From Rhodopseudomonas sp. AAP120 (lineage in GTDB: Bacteria > Pseudomonadota > Alphaproteobacteria > Rhizobiales > Xanthobacteraceae), in the NCBI RefSeq assembly GCF_001295845.1, contig NZ_LJIC01000124.1:39818-103817 (forward strand): a DNA stretch of 64,000 nt. The letters run 5' to 3'. The number at the start of each line of letters is the position of its first letter. Within the stretch, counting starts at the first letter, position 1. Positions 1-8,816 of the stretch are shown in pieces. Under the pieces are notes generated by a model that was given only the letters and a program-made list of their open reading frames with translations, searched no databases and was not told the DNA's origin. Position numbers and translations under genes: made by a program.

Positions 1-658
1 GAAAGATATCCGGCTCGTGAACCAGCAGGATCACCGGGGCATCCGGGGGCACAGCCGCCAGCGTGGCTTCGAGATCGTCGACGCCGCGTTTGACGGTACG
101 TCCCGATGAATAACCAAGAAGCGCCTCCTGTTCGGCCAGTCCGGCAATCCAAAACTCATGACCGTCCTTTGTGAGACGGGCATTTTCGTTTTCAAGCACG
201 GCGATGCCGGCCTTCTCCAGCGCCAGCCGAGCCGCAATCGGCCCGCGTCCACGCAGCTGTGCGGTCTTGTCCGCCCACCAATCGTGATTGCCGAGGATCG
301 CGTAGACGCCGAGAGGTGCGCGTAATCCTCCGAGCGTGGTGGCCCAGTCGCGGTCGGGCACGATTGCGGTGATCTTCTTGTGGCCGGCCACGTAGTCGCC
401 GAGCAGGACGATCACATCGGCGCCGAGTCGATTGGTGAGTTGAACGATCTGTCCAATCCGCTCGATATCCATCCATGGCTCGCAAGCGTGAATGTCGGCA
501 ATTACAGCGACCTTCAGTTTCAGGCCTGCGGGCCAGGATGCAGGCCTGACGCGATAGCGCGTAACATTCGTCTGCAGCAGCGGCTCGATTCCGACGCCGT
601 AGGCACCTGTGGCGGTCGCCAACAGCGGCGCCACCAGAAGGCTGCGCCTGCTCAGCAT
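1..658 (-). CDS. Tat-exported metallophosphoesterase, 3' end outside window
   Basis: Calcineurin-type phosphoesterase; 219 codons are in the window and the C-terminus lies beyond base 1. The protein begins MLSRRSLLVAP, a twin-arginine signal, so the enzyme should act in the periplasm. About residues 50-140 carry the family signatures: a DIHA metal-binding motif after a hydrophobic strand (VAVIADIHA), a GDYVAG motif and GNHDWW. These match the D-x-H, GD and GNHD blocks that hold two metal ions. A later VHEPDIF block is the expected second histidine motif. This arrangement is that of YkuE-like Tat phosphoesterases, which hydrolyse phosphoesters or UDP-lipid sugars. The substrate cannot be told. 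The ATG at 658 was chosen because the Tat motif starts there and no alternative start lies just upstream. Confidence 0.85.
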   Translation of the reverse strand, partial: MLSRRSLLVAPLLATATGAYGVGIEPLLQTNVTRYRVRPASWPAGLKLKVAVIADIHACEPWMDIERIGQIVQLTNRLGADVIVLLGDYVAGHKKITAIVPDRDWATTLGGLRAPLGVYAILGNHDWWADKTAQLRGRGPIAARLALEKAGIAVLENENARLTKDGHEFWIAGLAEQEALLGYSSGRTVKRGVDDLEATLAAVPPDAPVILLVHEPDIF

Positions 659-920
659 TGACGGCCCACTTTCGGCTGCGTTTCCGCTCGATGCATTTGA
701 CCTCTCGCCCTTGGAGCGCCCACTCTATGAAACGCATTGGCGTTGCGACAAGGCCGTGCGATTTCCGTGCGCCAGCCTGTCTCCGCCAGCTTTGCCGCGC
801 ATCATCGCCATTGGATGCGCGAAGCAGTTTTCGGAAATGCGACGAGCCATCCGGTGGCGCGTGCCGCAGCGGAGCTTACCATGCCGTCGGTGCTGTGCGG
901 ACCGGCGACCGGCCATTCGG

Positions 921-2348
921 TTAGCGCTCTCGGAGCGTCTCCTGGCGGTACCGCGCCAGAGGTGACAACAGGTAGCTGATGATCTTGCGCGAGCCGGTCT
1001 TGATCTCGACCGTCACCGCCATGCCAGGCGCGAGCTTCACCAATTTCTCGTCGATCTGCATGTCGGTGCGGGCGAGCGCGACCCGCGCGATGTATTCCAG
1101 ATCCTGCCCCCGCTGCTCGATCGCGGCCGAGCCGCTACGGGTGGCGCGGTCGAAGGGGCCGGCGCGCGGCACGTCGCGTGTGACGGCGTCGGAGGAAACG
1201 CTGACCACTTCGCCGCGCAGCAAGCCGTAACGCGTGAAGTTGAACGTATCGACCTTGACCTCGGCCTCCTGTCCGGGATGGACGAACCCGATGTCGCGGT
1301 TTGCGACCGTCGCCTCGATCTCCAGCTTGCTCTCGCTCGGCACCACCACGGCAAGCGTCTGGGCCGGGGTCACCACGCCGCCGACGGTGTGGACGGCAAG
1401 TTGCTGCACCGTGCCGTCGACCGGCGATGTCAGCCGCTGCAGCCGCGTACGCTGTTCGGCCTTGATCGTATCCTGAGCCAGCTCGTTGGCCTTCTGCTCG
1501 GCCTTGGTGAGTGCGTCGTAAATGTTACGGCGATATTCCACCGCGGTCTTTTCACGCGTCTCCTTCAGCAGCGAGATCGCCGCGTCGATCTCCGTCAGCC
1601 GGCTTGTGAGCACCAGGATGTCCTGCTGCAGCCCGACCAGCTCCTGCATCTGGGTCAGATAGACCACCCGCGAGGCCAGCCCCTTGTCGAGCAGGCCTTT
1701 GTGGATATCGATCTTTTCCTGCAACACCGGAATCGTCGCCTGAACCTTGGCGACGCTGGCCGCAATCGTTGCGCGCTCGGCTTCCTTCTGGGCCTGCTGC
1801 CGCCCGACCTCGGCGAGTTTCGAGGTCAATTCGGCGCGCTGGTTGATCAGGAACTGGCGCTGCATCTCGATCTGATCGGGCTGGGCGCCCGGTGGCGGCC
1901 TGAAGCTCGCGAGCGGGTCTTCCTGCAGGGCCGCCCGCAGCCGTGCGACTTCCAGGCCGGCAGCCATCAAGTCGCCCCGCTGGCGCTCGTGGTCGGCAGC
2001 AAGCATCGTCGGGTCGAGTTCGATCAGAACGTCACCGGCCTTCACCACGTGACCGTCTCGGACGTGGATGGCGCGCACGACGCCGGTCTCGAAAGGTTGG
2101 ATGAGCTTGGTCCGGCCGCCCGGCACGATCTTGCCGGGGGCTGTCGCCACGATATCGACGCTACCGAGCGATGCCCATGCGAGTGCGAAGACGAATACCG
2201 CGATGATGCTTGCCGCAATCGCCCGCGCGGCCGGCGAGGGCGGGCGCTCGGTGATCTCCAGTGCCGCCGGCAGGAAAGCGATCTCCTGTTCGCGGCGCCG
2301 CAGCTCCGCCCTGCGGAACGGAACGACATTCTGACTAGCGGACCTCAT
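921..2348 (-). CDS. HlyD/PrsE-family type I secretion adaptor
   Basis: Membrane fusion protein (475 aa) that would bridge an inner-membrane ABC exporter to a TolC-like outer-membrane channel. One transmembrane helix lies near residues 42-62. It is followed by a biotinyl-lipoyl-like half motif (GVVRAIHVRDGHVVKAGD), a long coiled-coil hairpin rich in Gln/Glu/Ala (roughly 100-310), and the second lipoyl half plus beta-barrel (TSPVDGTVQQLAVHTVGG onward). Length and order are those of HlyD/PrsE. The ATG at 2348 has GGCAGG a few bases upstream and overlaps the end of the exporter gene by 14 bp, which implies translational coupling. An in-frame start 42 nt further upstream is possible but lies deeper inside the exporter gene. 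No outer-membrane channel gene is in the window. Confidence 0.9.
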   Translation of the reverse strand: MRSASQNVVPFRRAELRRREQEIAFLPAALEITERPPSPAARAIAASIIAVFVFALAWASLGSVDIVATAPGKIVPGGRTKLIQPFETGVVRAIHVRDGHVVKAGDVLIELDPTMLAADHERQRGDLMAAGLEVARLRAALQEDPLASFRPPPGAQPDQIEMQRQFLINQRAELTSKLAEVGRQQAQKEAERATIAASVAKVQATIPVLQEKIDIHKGLLDKGLASRVVYLTQMQELVGLQQDILVLTSRLTEIDAAISLLKETREKTAVEYRRNIYDALTKAEQKANELAQDTIKAEQRTRLQRLTSPVDGTVQQLAVHTVGGVVTPAQTLAVVVPSESKLEIEATVANRDIGFVHPGQEAEVKVDTFNFTRYGLLRGEVVSVSSDAVTRDVPRAGPFDRATRSGSAAIEQRGQDLEYIARVALARTDMQIDEKLVKLAPGMAVTVEIKTGSRKIISYLLSPLARYRQETLRER

Positions 2349-5022
2349 GGAGACCTGCCTGCAGGTAATGCAGCTTCGCGTAGCGGCCATTGCTCTGGAT
2401 CAGGTCTTCGTGGGCGCCGTCCTCGACGATCCGGCCGCGCTCGATGGTGATGATGCGGTCGGCGTGGCGCACGGTCGATAGCCGGTGCGCCACCACGAAG
2501 ACGGTTCGCCCCTCGGCGATCAACGCCATGTTCCGTTGGATCGCGCGCTCGCTTTCATAGTCGAGTGCGCTGGTGGCTTCGTCGAAGATCAGAATTCGTG
2601 GATCTGTGATCAGGGCCCGGGCGATGGCGACGCGCTGACGCTGTCCTCCGGAAAGGCTGGAGCCCCGCTCGCCGACCACCGTGTCGTAACCCTCGGGAAG
2701 TTCGAGGATGAAGTCGTGAGCTCCGGCGAGCTTCGCCGCCGCGATCACCTTTTCCATCGGCAGGGTCGGATCCGACAGCGCGATGTTCTCGCGGATCGTG
2801 CTGTTGAACAGGACGTTCTCCTGCAAAACCACTCCCGTCTGGCGCCGCAGCCAGGACAGGTCGACCATCGCAAGATCGACACCGTCGACCAGCACGCGGC
2901 CGCTCTCCGGGACGTAGAGTCGCTGGATCAGCTTGCCGATCGTACTCTTCCCGGATCCCGACGAGCCGACGATACCGACGATCTGACCGGGCTCGACGGT
3001 GAACGACACGTCGTGAAGCACCTGGGGGCCGTCGACGCGGTAGCGGAAATGGACATGTTCGAAAGTCACCTGTCCGCGGATCGCCGGCAGTGCGGCGCGT
3101 CCGGGATGAAAGCCGGGCTCGGGCAAAGTGTTGAGGATGTCGCCGAGCCGATCGACCGACAGCCGGGCCTGGTGAAAATCCTGCCACATCTGGGCCAGCC
3201 GCAGGACCGGGGCACTGACGCGCCCGGCCAGCATGTTGAAGGCGACGAGTTCGCCGACGCTCAGATCCCCATCGATGACCAGCCGGGCGCCGAAATACAG
3301 CGTCGCGGCGGTGACGAGCTTATTGATCGTCTGCACCGCCTCGCTCGCTACGTTGTTCAAGCTGAGCACCCGGAAGCTCGCAGTCACATAAGCGGCGAGC
3401 TGCTCCTCCCATTTTCGCTGCATCTGCGGCTCGACGGCCATTGCTTTCAGGGTTTCGACCCCGGTGACGTTCTCGACCAGGAACGCCTGGTTCTCGGCCC
3501 CGCGGGAAAATTTCTCGTCGAGTCGTTTGCGGAACAGCGGTGTCGCGATCACCGAGATGGCGATGTAGATCGGCAGCGACGCGATCACCAGCCAGGTCAA
3601 TAGCGGCGCGTAGTAGAACATCACCGCAAGGAAGACGGATGTGAAGAGCAGGTCGATCCCGAGCGTCAGTGCCGAACTTGTCAGGAAGTTACGGATGTTC
3701 TCCAGCTCCCGCACGCGCGCGACCGAATCGCCGACCCGCCGCGCCTGGAAGTAAGCGACCGGGAGAGCCAATAAGTGACGAAACAGTCGCGCCCCGAGCT
3801 CGACGTCGATCCGATTGGTGGTGTGCGAGAACAGGTAGGTCCGCAGCGTTCCGAGAACCGCCTCGAACAGGGTCAGCCCGATCAGCCCGATGATCAGGAC
3901 GTCGAGCGTGCTGATACTACGGTGGACCAGCACCTTGTCGATGACGACCTGGAAGAACAGCGGCGAGACGAGCGCGAAGATCTGCAGGAAGAACGAGGCC
4001 AGCAGGACTTCGCCGAGAAGATATCGGTACTTGTGGACGGCGCCCAGGAACCAAGAGATGTCGAAGCGGCGGGAGAGGTCGGATAGCGACGCGCGTCGCG
4101 CCATCAGGACGAGGTCGCCGTCCCAAACCGCCTCCAGTTCGACCTGCGTCATCGTCAGCGGTTGGGCGATGGTGGGACGCTGCACCAGGATCTTGTCGTC
4201 CGAGACTTTGCCGAGGATCAGGAAGCCGCCGTCGCGAAGTACTGCGATGCCGGGCAGGGGAGTGGCGGCTAATCGGGCCCAATTGGTCTTCAGCACCCGC
4301 GCCTTCAATCCGAAATTGATGGCGCAACGTAGCATATCGGCGACGCCGACCTGACCGGTGCCCAGCTGGTGCCGGATCTGGACCGGTTCTGCTGCGATGC
4401 CGTGACATCGCAGCAGCGTCACGAGAGCCCGCAAGCCGGCCTCATCGGTATCCGCCGCGCGCTGAACGGTCTCTGATGCGGCATGGCGATGCGAGCGCAG
4501 GGCCATCCCGCGCCAACGCGCGATGATGCCGGGCACAGATCGCAGCCACGCGGCCACGCTATGCCAGCGCTCGATGATCTGGAGAGCGGCCTTCGCGTAA
4601 AGGTCGGAAAGCCTGAGCATCAGGCGCTCGCCGAACTCCGGAAGTCCAGCCGATACCACGTCGCCGCTCCGGATTTTGTCCAGCTCGTCGCGTGTCATCC
4701 GCTCCGGCCGCGCCGCGGTCGGCCGCAGCACCAGCGCCTCGTCGCCGTCGATCTTGCCGACGAGCAGGAAGCCGCCGTCGCGCAGGGCGGCGATCAGGGG
4801 CATCTGCATGGTAGATAGCCGCTTCCAGCCGGCCTTACACGAGCGCGTCGCCAGCCCCAACGTGGCGGCACAGCGGAGCATGTCGCGGAGCCCGACGGTG
4901 TCGGTGTCGCAGCGCCTGCGAATATCTTCGATCGAGATCTCTCGGCCCTGGGAACGCAGAAACAGCCAGAGGGTCAGCAGCCCCGTGTCTGGTGGAACGT
5001 CGTCTTCGGTCAGCATCGCCAT
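2335..5022 (-). CDS. Type I secretion ABC exporter with duplicated C39-like domain
   Basis: ABC transporter of the HlyB/PrsD type (895 aa) that powers one-step export. The C-terminal half is standard: transmembrane region about 330-600, Walker A GSSGSGKST at 686, signature LSGGQ near 790, Walker B ILIFDEATS near 810 and an H-loop His near 846. The N-terminus is unusual. Two peptidase-C39-like domains lie in tandem (about 12-124 and 192-306). They share aligned blocks such as MLRCA and LRDGGFL, the latter followed by GK and RPT. Neither shows a convincing catalytic Cys/His set, so both are probably non-proteolytic docking domains like that of HlyB. The family normally has one such domain. It is coupled to the adaptor gene downstream and lies 119 bp from the glycanase gene upstream. 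Confidence 0.93.
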   Translation of the reverse strand: MAMLTEDDVPPDTGLLTLWLFLRSQGREISIEDIRRRCDTDTVGLRDMLRCAATLGLATRSCKAGWKRLSTMQMPLIAALRDGGFLLVGKIDGDEALVLRPTAARPERMTRDELDKIRSGDVVSAGLPEFGERLMLRLSDLYAKAALQIIERWHSVAAWLRSVPGIIARWRGMALRSHRHAASETVQRAADTDEAGLRALVTLLRCHGIAAEPVQIRHQLGTGQVGVADMLRCAINFGLKARVLKTNWARLAATPLPGIAVLRDGGFLILGKVSDDKILVQRPTIAQPLTMTQVELEAVWDGDLVLMARRASLSDLSRRFDISWFLGAVHKYRYLLGEVLLASFFLQIFALVSPLFFQVVIDKVLVHRSISTLDVLIIGLIGLTLFEAVLGTLRTYLFSHTTNRIDVELGARLFRHLLALPVAYFQARRVGDSVARVRELENIRNFLTSSALTLGIDLLFTSVFLAVMFYYAPLLTWLVIASLPIYIAISVIATPLFRKRLDEKFSRGAENQAFLVENVTGVETLKAMAVEPQMQRKWEEQLAAYVTASFRVLSLNNVASEAVQTINKLVTAATLYFGARLVIDGDLSVGELVAFNMLAGRVSAPVLRLAQMWQDFHQARLSVDRLGDILNTLPEPGFHPGRAALPAIRGQVTFEHVHFRYRVDGPQVLHDVSFTVEPGQIVGIVGSSGSGKSTIGKLIQRLYVPESGRVLVDGVDLAMVDLSWLRRQTGVVLQENVLFNSTIRENIALSDPTLPMEKVIAAAKLAGAHDFILELPEGYDTVVGERGSSLSGGQRQRVAIARALITDPRILIFDEATSALDYESERAIQRNMALIAEGRTVFVVAHRLSTVRHADRIITIERGRIVEDGAHEDLIQSNGRYAKLHYLQAGLHEVR

Positions 5023-5141
5023 TGCGATGAGTCCTTTGTGCTCAAGGAGTCAGATCGCGTTCCTATCCGCAGGACGGCCGCCTTGCGGCCGGCGGGCGAA
5101 CGTTCCGAGGCCGAGGGCCCCGGAACGCAGTCATCGTCAGG

Positions 5142-7046
5142 CTAGCCGTGCGGACGGGTCAGAATCGATTGATTCAGCCAATGTCCGACGTTCGAACTGG
5201 TCGACGAAGCGAGCGCGCCGAAGTCCGGCCTGCTCTGCAGCCCTCCCGCCAACGCCTGACTCAGCAAGGCGAAGCTCTGGTCATGGCTTTGACCGCCGCT
5301 GCTGGAAGGCGGAGACCAGCCGCCGGCCGCAACTGGCGGATCCACGACCGTGATCGTCTGGACCGGCGAGGTCGCCGTCGTGCCCGTAACCGGATCCCTG
5401 CCGGTCGCGGTCACCGACAGCGTCGCCGACGACGAGCCCGTGCCGCGATAACTGGATTTCAGCGTCAGACCACTTTCGACTTCGGCCGCGCTCAGAGTGA
5501 TGTTGCTGCCTCGGTGCACGTGCCCGAGCCCGTCGGTGATCGTCTCGTAGTGCGGCAATCCCGTGATAGTCACGGACACGACGTCGTTCTTGTCGGCCGT
5601 GGAAACATCGATCCCCAGGTCGATCGTGCCACCTGGTTTGACCGACAGGGTGTTGTCGGCGACGGCGAGGAGGGGCTTGGTCGGCCCCGATGTCTGAGGC
5701 GGCTGGACGACGGGAGGAGTCGCGGGTGACGTATCCACCGACAGCCCGGCAAAGGTCTTCACCGCGCCCGCAAGATTGGCGGCGAGGCCGCCGGCATCCT
5801 TGATGCTTGCGCCATTGGCGAGGCCCACCCCGGTGATCGCGAGCGCCGACGTGCTGCGGTCGGTGGCCGCGACCGTGGTGGAGAACACCAGTTTGTCGGT
5901 CCCGGATCCGCTGACATAGGTGGCGACGCTGCCGTCGTTGAGGCGCAGGGTCGGCTTGCCGGAGACCGTCACAGCCTCGTCGAAAGCGAGCGTCAGGGCG
6001 ATCTTGTCTCCGACATGTTCTACGCCGGTGCCCGGCAGAGCCGTGACGGCGGATACGCTCGGTGCCACGTTCACCGGTGTCGTTGGAGTGTTTGGGGTGT
6101 TCGGCGTCGTCCCGGCGGTGACATTGCTGCCCTTGACCGTGTGGCCGCTGCCGGGCTTCTGGTAGAGCTGCACGCTGTCGACCAGCATGTGGGTGGTCGC
6201 TGGCGTCGAACTATCGACCGTCGAATGCCAGCCGGCGGCCTTCGAGTTGGCCCATTGGCTGTCCAATATGAGCTCCATCGGCTCTTTTGGGATCGGCAGT
6301 TGGGCGCTCGTGACTTGCGCCATCTGCTTGCCGTCGAGATACCAAGTGATCGATTTCCCGGGCTGCCAATCGATGGCGTAGGTGTGAAAGTCGGCCGTCA
6401 GGTCGACCCCGGTGTCGATCACGCCGCCGAGGTCGCCGCTCGGCGTGTGCAGGTGCCACTGGAACGCCTGATTAGGCGGGCCCTTGCCGGTATAGCCGCC
6501 TTCCTGGATGTCGATTTCGAAATTATCGCCGGCCGATGAGCCGCTCCCTGGCATGAGCCAGATGCCGGGCCAGGCGCCGTTTCCGGATGGCTGTTTCATG
6601 CTGACCTGGAGCAGGCCGCCGGTGAATTCGAAATTGCCGTAGCTGCTGACCACGCCCGACGTCATCGGATAGGTCATCATGGTGCCCTGGTTCATGCCGG
6701 CGACCTGGGTCTTGCTGGATGTGATGTCGAGCACGCCATCGTGCACCGAGACTTGGCCCGGCATGTCGAATTCGGCCTCGAATTGGCCGCCCGGACCGCT
6801 ACCGCCGTTATGTGAATTCCAGGGCGAGCCGTTCGCCGCCTTGCTGGTGATGTATTTGTGCCATGCGGCATCAAGCGTGTTGCCGTCGAAGCCTTCCTGG
6901 TAGACGAGGTTGTCCGCCGAGTACCCAGCCGGTGTTGATAAAGCCATCGTGCCAGACCCTGTTGATATTGCAGCGTCTTCATCAGCAGCCTTGCGGTCGC
7001 GTCTGAAGTTTGTGCCGCGGTCGCTCGCCCCCGAGCCCGAGCCCAT
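5142..7046 (-). CDS. GH16 family secreted glycanase with Ig-like modules
   Basis: Family 16 glycoside hydrolase (634 aa) expected to cleave beta-1,3/1,4 linkages in a polysaccharide, perhaps the cell's own exopolysaccharide. The catalytic signature E-x-D-x-x-E is seen as EIDIQE at residues 177-182 (nucleophile E177, acid/base E182). Further GH16 blocks are WPGIWLMP and TYAIDWQPG. After the catalytic domain (about 45-300) come a Pro/Thr linker, an Ig-like or cadherin-like module (about 315-440), a second repeat-like module, and a Ser/Gly-rich tail. There is no N-terminal signal peptide, as expected for a type I secretion substrate with a C-terminal signal, and the exporter genes lie directly downstream. 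The ATG at 7046 is preferred over the upstream TTG at 7082 because GGAGG sits 5-6 nt before it. ExsH/PlyA-type glycanases exported by PrsDE are the closest precedent. Confidence 0.88.
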   Translation of the reverse strand: MGSGSGASDRGTNFRRDRKAADEDAAISTGSGTMALSTPAGYSADNLVYQEGFDGNTLDAAWHKYITSKAANGSPWNSHNGGSGPGGQFEAEFDMPGQVSVHDGVLDITSSKTQVAGMNQGTMMTYPMTSGVVSSYGNFEFTGGLLQVSMKQPSGNGAWPGIWLMPGSGSSAGDNFEIDIQEGGYTGKGPPNQAFQWHLHTPSGDLGGVIDTGVDLTADFHTYAIDWQPGKSITWYLDGKQMAQVTSAQLPIPKEPMELILDSQWANSKAAGWHSTVDSSTPATTHMLVDSVQLYQKPGSGHTVKGSNVTAGTTPNTPNTPTTPVNVAPSVSAVTALPGTGVEHVGDKIALTLAFDEAVTVSGKPTLRLNDGSVATYVSGSGTDKLVFSTTVAATDRSTSALAITGVGLANGASIKDAGGLAANLAGAVKTFAGLSVDTSPATPPVVQPPQTSGPTKPLLAVADNTLSVKPGGTIDLGIDVSTADKNDVVSVTITGLPHYETITDGLGHVHRGSNITLSAAEVESGLTLKSSYRGTGSSSATLSVTATGRDPVTGTTATSPVQTITVVDPPVAAGGWSPPSSSGGQSHDQSFALLSQALAGGLQSRPDFGALASSTSSNVGHWLNQSILTRPHG

Positions 7047-7082
7047 CGCCTCCGAGTGGCTAAGATCGGAGTATGGCGACAA

Positions 7083-7892
7083 CGGGTTGCGATTGGGGTG
7101 CCTGGGTGCGAAATCGTAACGGTTGTAAGGCGGTTAGTTGGCGAAGTCTGGGCGCGCCAAAAGATGCTACCAATTTCAATGATGTATCGTAGTGTGAGTC
7201 GTAGACTATCGGCGGACTGGTATTACTACTTAAGACGATGGGATGGTTTTGAAATCAGTCGAGATTCGCCTTTCTTGCACAGGCAAGGGCGAGTTTGCGC
7301 AGCCAGCCACGAACGTGATCGGAATTCGTGTCTTAGACCCCATCTGTTCGTGGTGGATTCGATGTGCTGAACTCGTCATCAGTACAGTCGCGGGATCCAA
7401 GGCCAGCATAAGGTTTGGTCGAATGCCGTCCGTGGGGACGTGTCCAGGGGAAAGTAGTAGGAATTTCTGCCGTACTGGTCGCGCAAAGAATCTCGATAGC
7501 GACGCAGTAAGCGGCATTTCTAGGATGGCGGCCCCAACTAACCGTTGAACATTGTCGAGCTCATGCCTGAATGGTACGCAAATTCCAGGCCAGACACTAC
7601 GCGTTTGGCGCCGCAACTAATGACAGGCCTTGCGCTCCGTAAGGAACGTCGATGCCCTAGCGCGAACTGATGTGTCTCGAGGGGCGTGTCCGTTACGGGA
7701 CCATCGGTGCTTGCCGACGATAAACTAAGGATTCGTAACGCCGGGGAGATCGGCTAGCCCGGCCGAGAGGAGCACCACGTGTCAGAGCTCCCCGGGCTTA
7801 GCCGCCTGACGCCGCCCGCTCATCGCGACACTGTCAGCCGATTACCCTCTCTGTAAACACTGCATGGAAATCTCTGAAACGCCGAGGCAGAA
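7083..7892. other. Long intergenic stretch without a supported gene
   Basis: About 800 bp between the glycanase and the serine-hydrolase gene. Open frames on both strands (for example 7230-7616 minus) show no recognisable motif or convincing ribosome site. Base composition falls from GC-rich on the left to AT-rich on the right, so the border of the foreign segment probably lies here. The only clear structure is the inverted repeat listed separately at 7751-7804. Confidence 0.5.
7751..7804 (-). terminator. Hairpin downstream of the serine-hydrolase operon
   Basis: Arms CGGCTAGCCCGG (7751-7762) and CCGGGCTTAGCCG (7792-7804) pair with one bulged base. An inner GGAGC/GCTCC pair closes the loop further. 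The hairpin lies about 90 bp past the stop of the minus-strand gene 7893-8816, where a terminator for that operon would be expected. No T-run follows it, so it may be a processed 3' end or a factor-assisted terminator. Confidence 0.4.
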
Positions 7893-8816
7893 TCACTGCA
7901 CTAGAGAATTGATAAACATACCTAAGTCATTCATGAGATGCGTTGCCTCAATATAGCTTTTGTGATCCGGACGGCTGAAATCTGCTTCATTACTCGTTAT
8001 CATCACCGTCGCTGCGAGCACTCCTCCTGGAACGGTCAGCAGTATCGAATCATGGAAGACATTACGCCCTGTCGCTGGCTTGCTAAAAATGAACTTCTCT
8101 GGATCTATAAACTTACCTAATCTTGGGTAGTCTCTTTTGACGCGACTGTTATTCATGTAGTGCAGCAAGCCATCTGGATTTTTGGCCCTGATCACCGCCT
8201 TTATGTGCTCATCAATTGATGACCCCGCAAATTTTTCGCAACCGTAGAGACCTGTGAACGAGTTCTTCAGAAAGCTGAACGATGACAGTTCTTCCGCGAT
8301 CTGACTTTCTGAAATCCGAAAATATGTTTTGCAAACATCAGAAGCCGACGTGACATTTTCTTTCCGCGAGCCATCCGATTGATCCATCATGCGTCTGGCA
8401 AACCTCGTACTATCCAGTTTGCTCCTCGCTATGTATTCTTGTATTTTTTGGATTCCGACCAGTTCAATTAGGGAGTTAGCCGCTGTATTGTCGGAGTATG
8501 ACATCATGAGCAGAATTAAGGCGTTGACATCCAAGTCGATGTTTGAATTTGCATACTTCAGCAATCCGGATCCAGAAACTATCTTCTCCTTTTGTACAAC
8601 CACGATTGTTGATGGAGAGATAGTGCTATTCGATAATTGTTCGGCAACAGCCTCCAAAATGTATAGTTTAACCAAACTGGCTGCCGTTACAGCCTCTTGA
8701 GCTCGGTAGTTCAGTGTGATGCTTGGCAATCTAACTTGCGCAAAAACATTGAACTGATTTCCTAGTCTATGTTCGCAGATTGCGAGCCGGAGGCTATCAG
8801 TATCTTGGATGACCAT
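7893..8816 (-). CDS. Class A beta-lactamase-like serine hydrolase, no signal peptide
   Basis: Protein of 307 aa with the active-site blocks of penicillin-recognising serine enzymes: S-x-x-K as SLVK at 47-50, SDN at 108-110 within MMSYSDNTAAN, and a K-x-x-T-G variant (KPATG, 246-250) in place of KTG. GSGLLKY and ENVTSASDV also match class A folds. It has no N-terminal signal peptide or lipobox, although beta-lactamases are periplasmic, so either it acts in the cytoplasm or its substrate is not a cell-wall peptide. Base composition is clearly AT-richer than the surrounding genome. It is last in a three-gene minus-strand run and overlaps the preceding gene by 20 bp. Beta-lactamase activity should not be assumed; a peptidase or esterase role is equally possible. 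Confidence 0.7.
   Translation of the reverse strand: MVIQDTDSLRLAICEHRLGNQFNVFAQVRLPSITLNYRAQEAVTAASLVKLYILEAVAEQLSNSTISPSTIVVVQKEKIVSGSGLLKYANSNIDLDVNALILLMMSYSDNTAANSLIELVGIQKIQEYIARSKLDSTRFARRMMDQSDGSRKENVTSASDVCKTYFRISESQIAEELSSFSFLKNSFTGLYGCEKFAGSSIDEHIKAVIRAKNPDGLLHYMNNSRVKRDYPRLGKFIDPEKFIFSKPATGRNVFHDSILLTVPGGVLAATVMITSNEADFSRPDHKSYIEATHLMNDLGMFINSLVQ

Noticed and set aside
192..737. Long open minus-strand frame overlapping the metallophosphoesterase
   Set aside because: It is a shadow: the other minus-strand frame carries the complete GNHDWW and Tat motifs and this one is Arg/Gln-rich without motifs.
1278..2450. 390-codon plus-strand frame opposite the HlyD gene
   Set aside because: Antisense of a clear HlyD-family gene; GC bias creates long open frames on the opposite strand and no family motif is present.
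7230..7616. 128-codon minus-strand frame in the left intergenic region
   Set aside because: No ribosome site or recognisable family, and an opposing plus-strand frame of similar quality exists.
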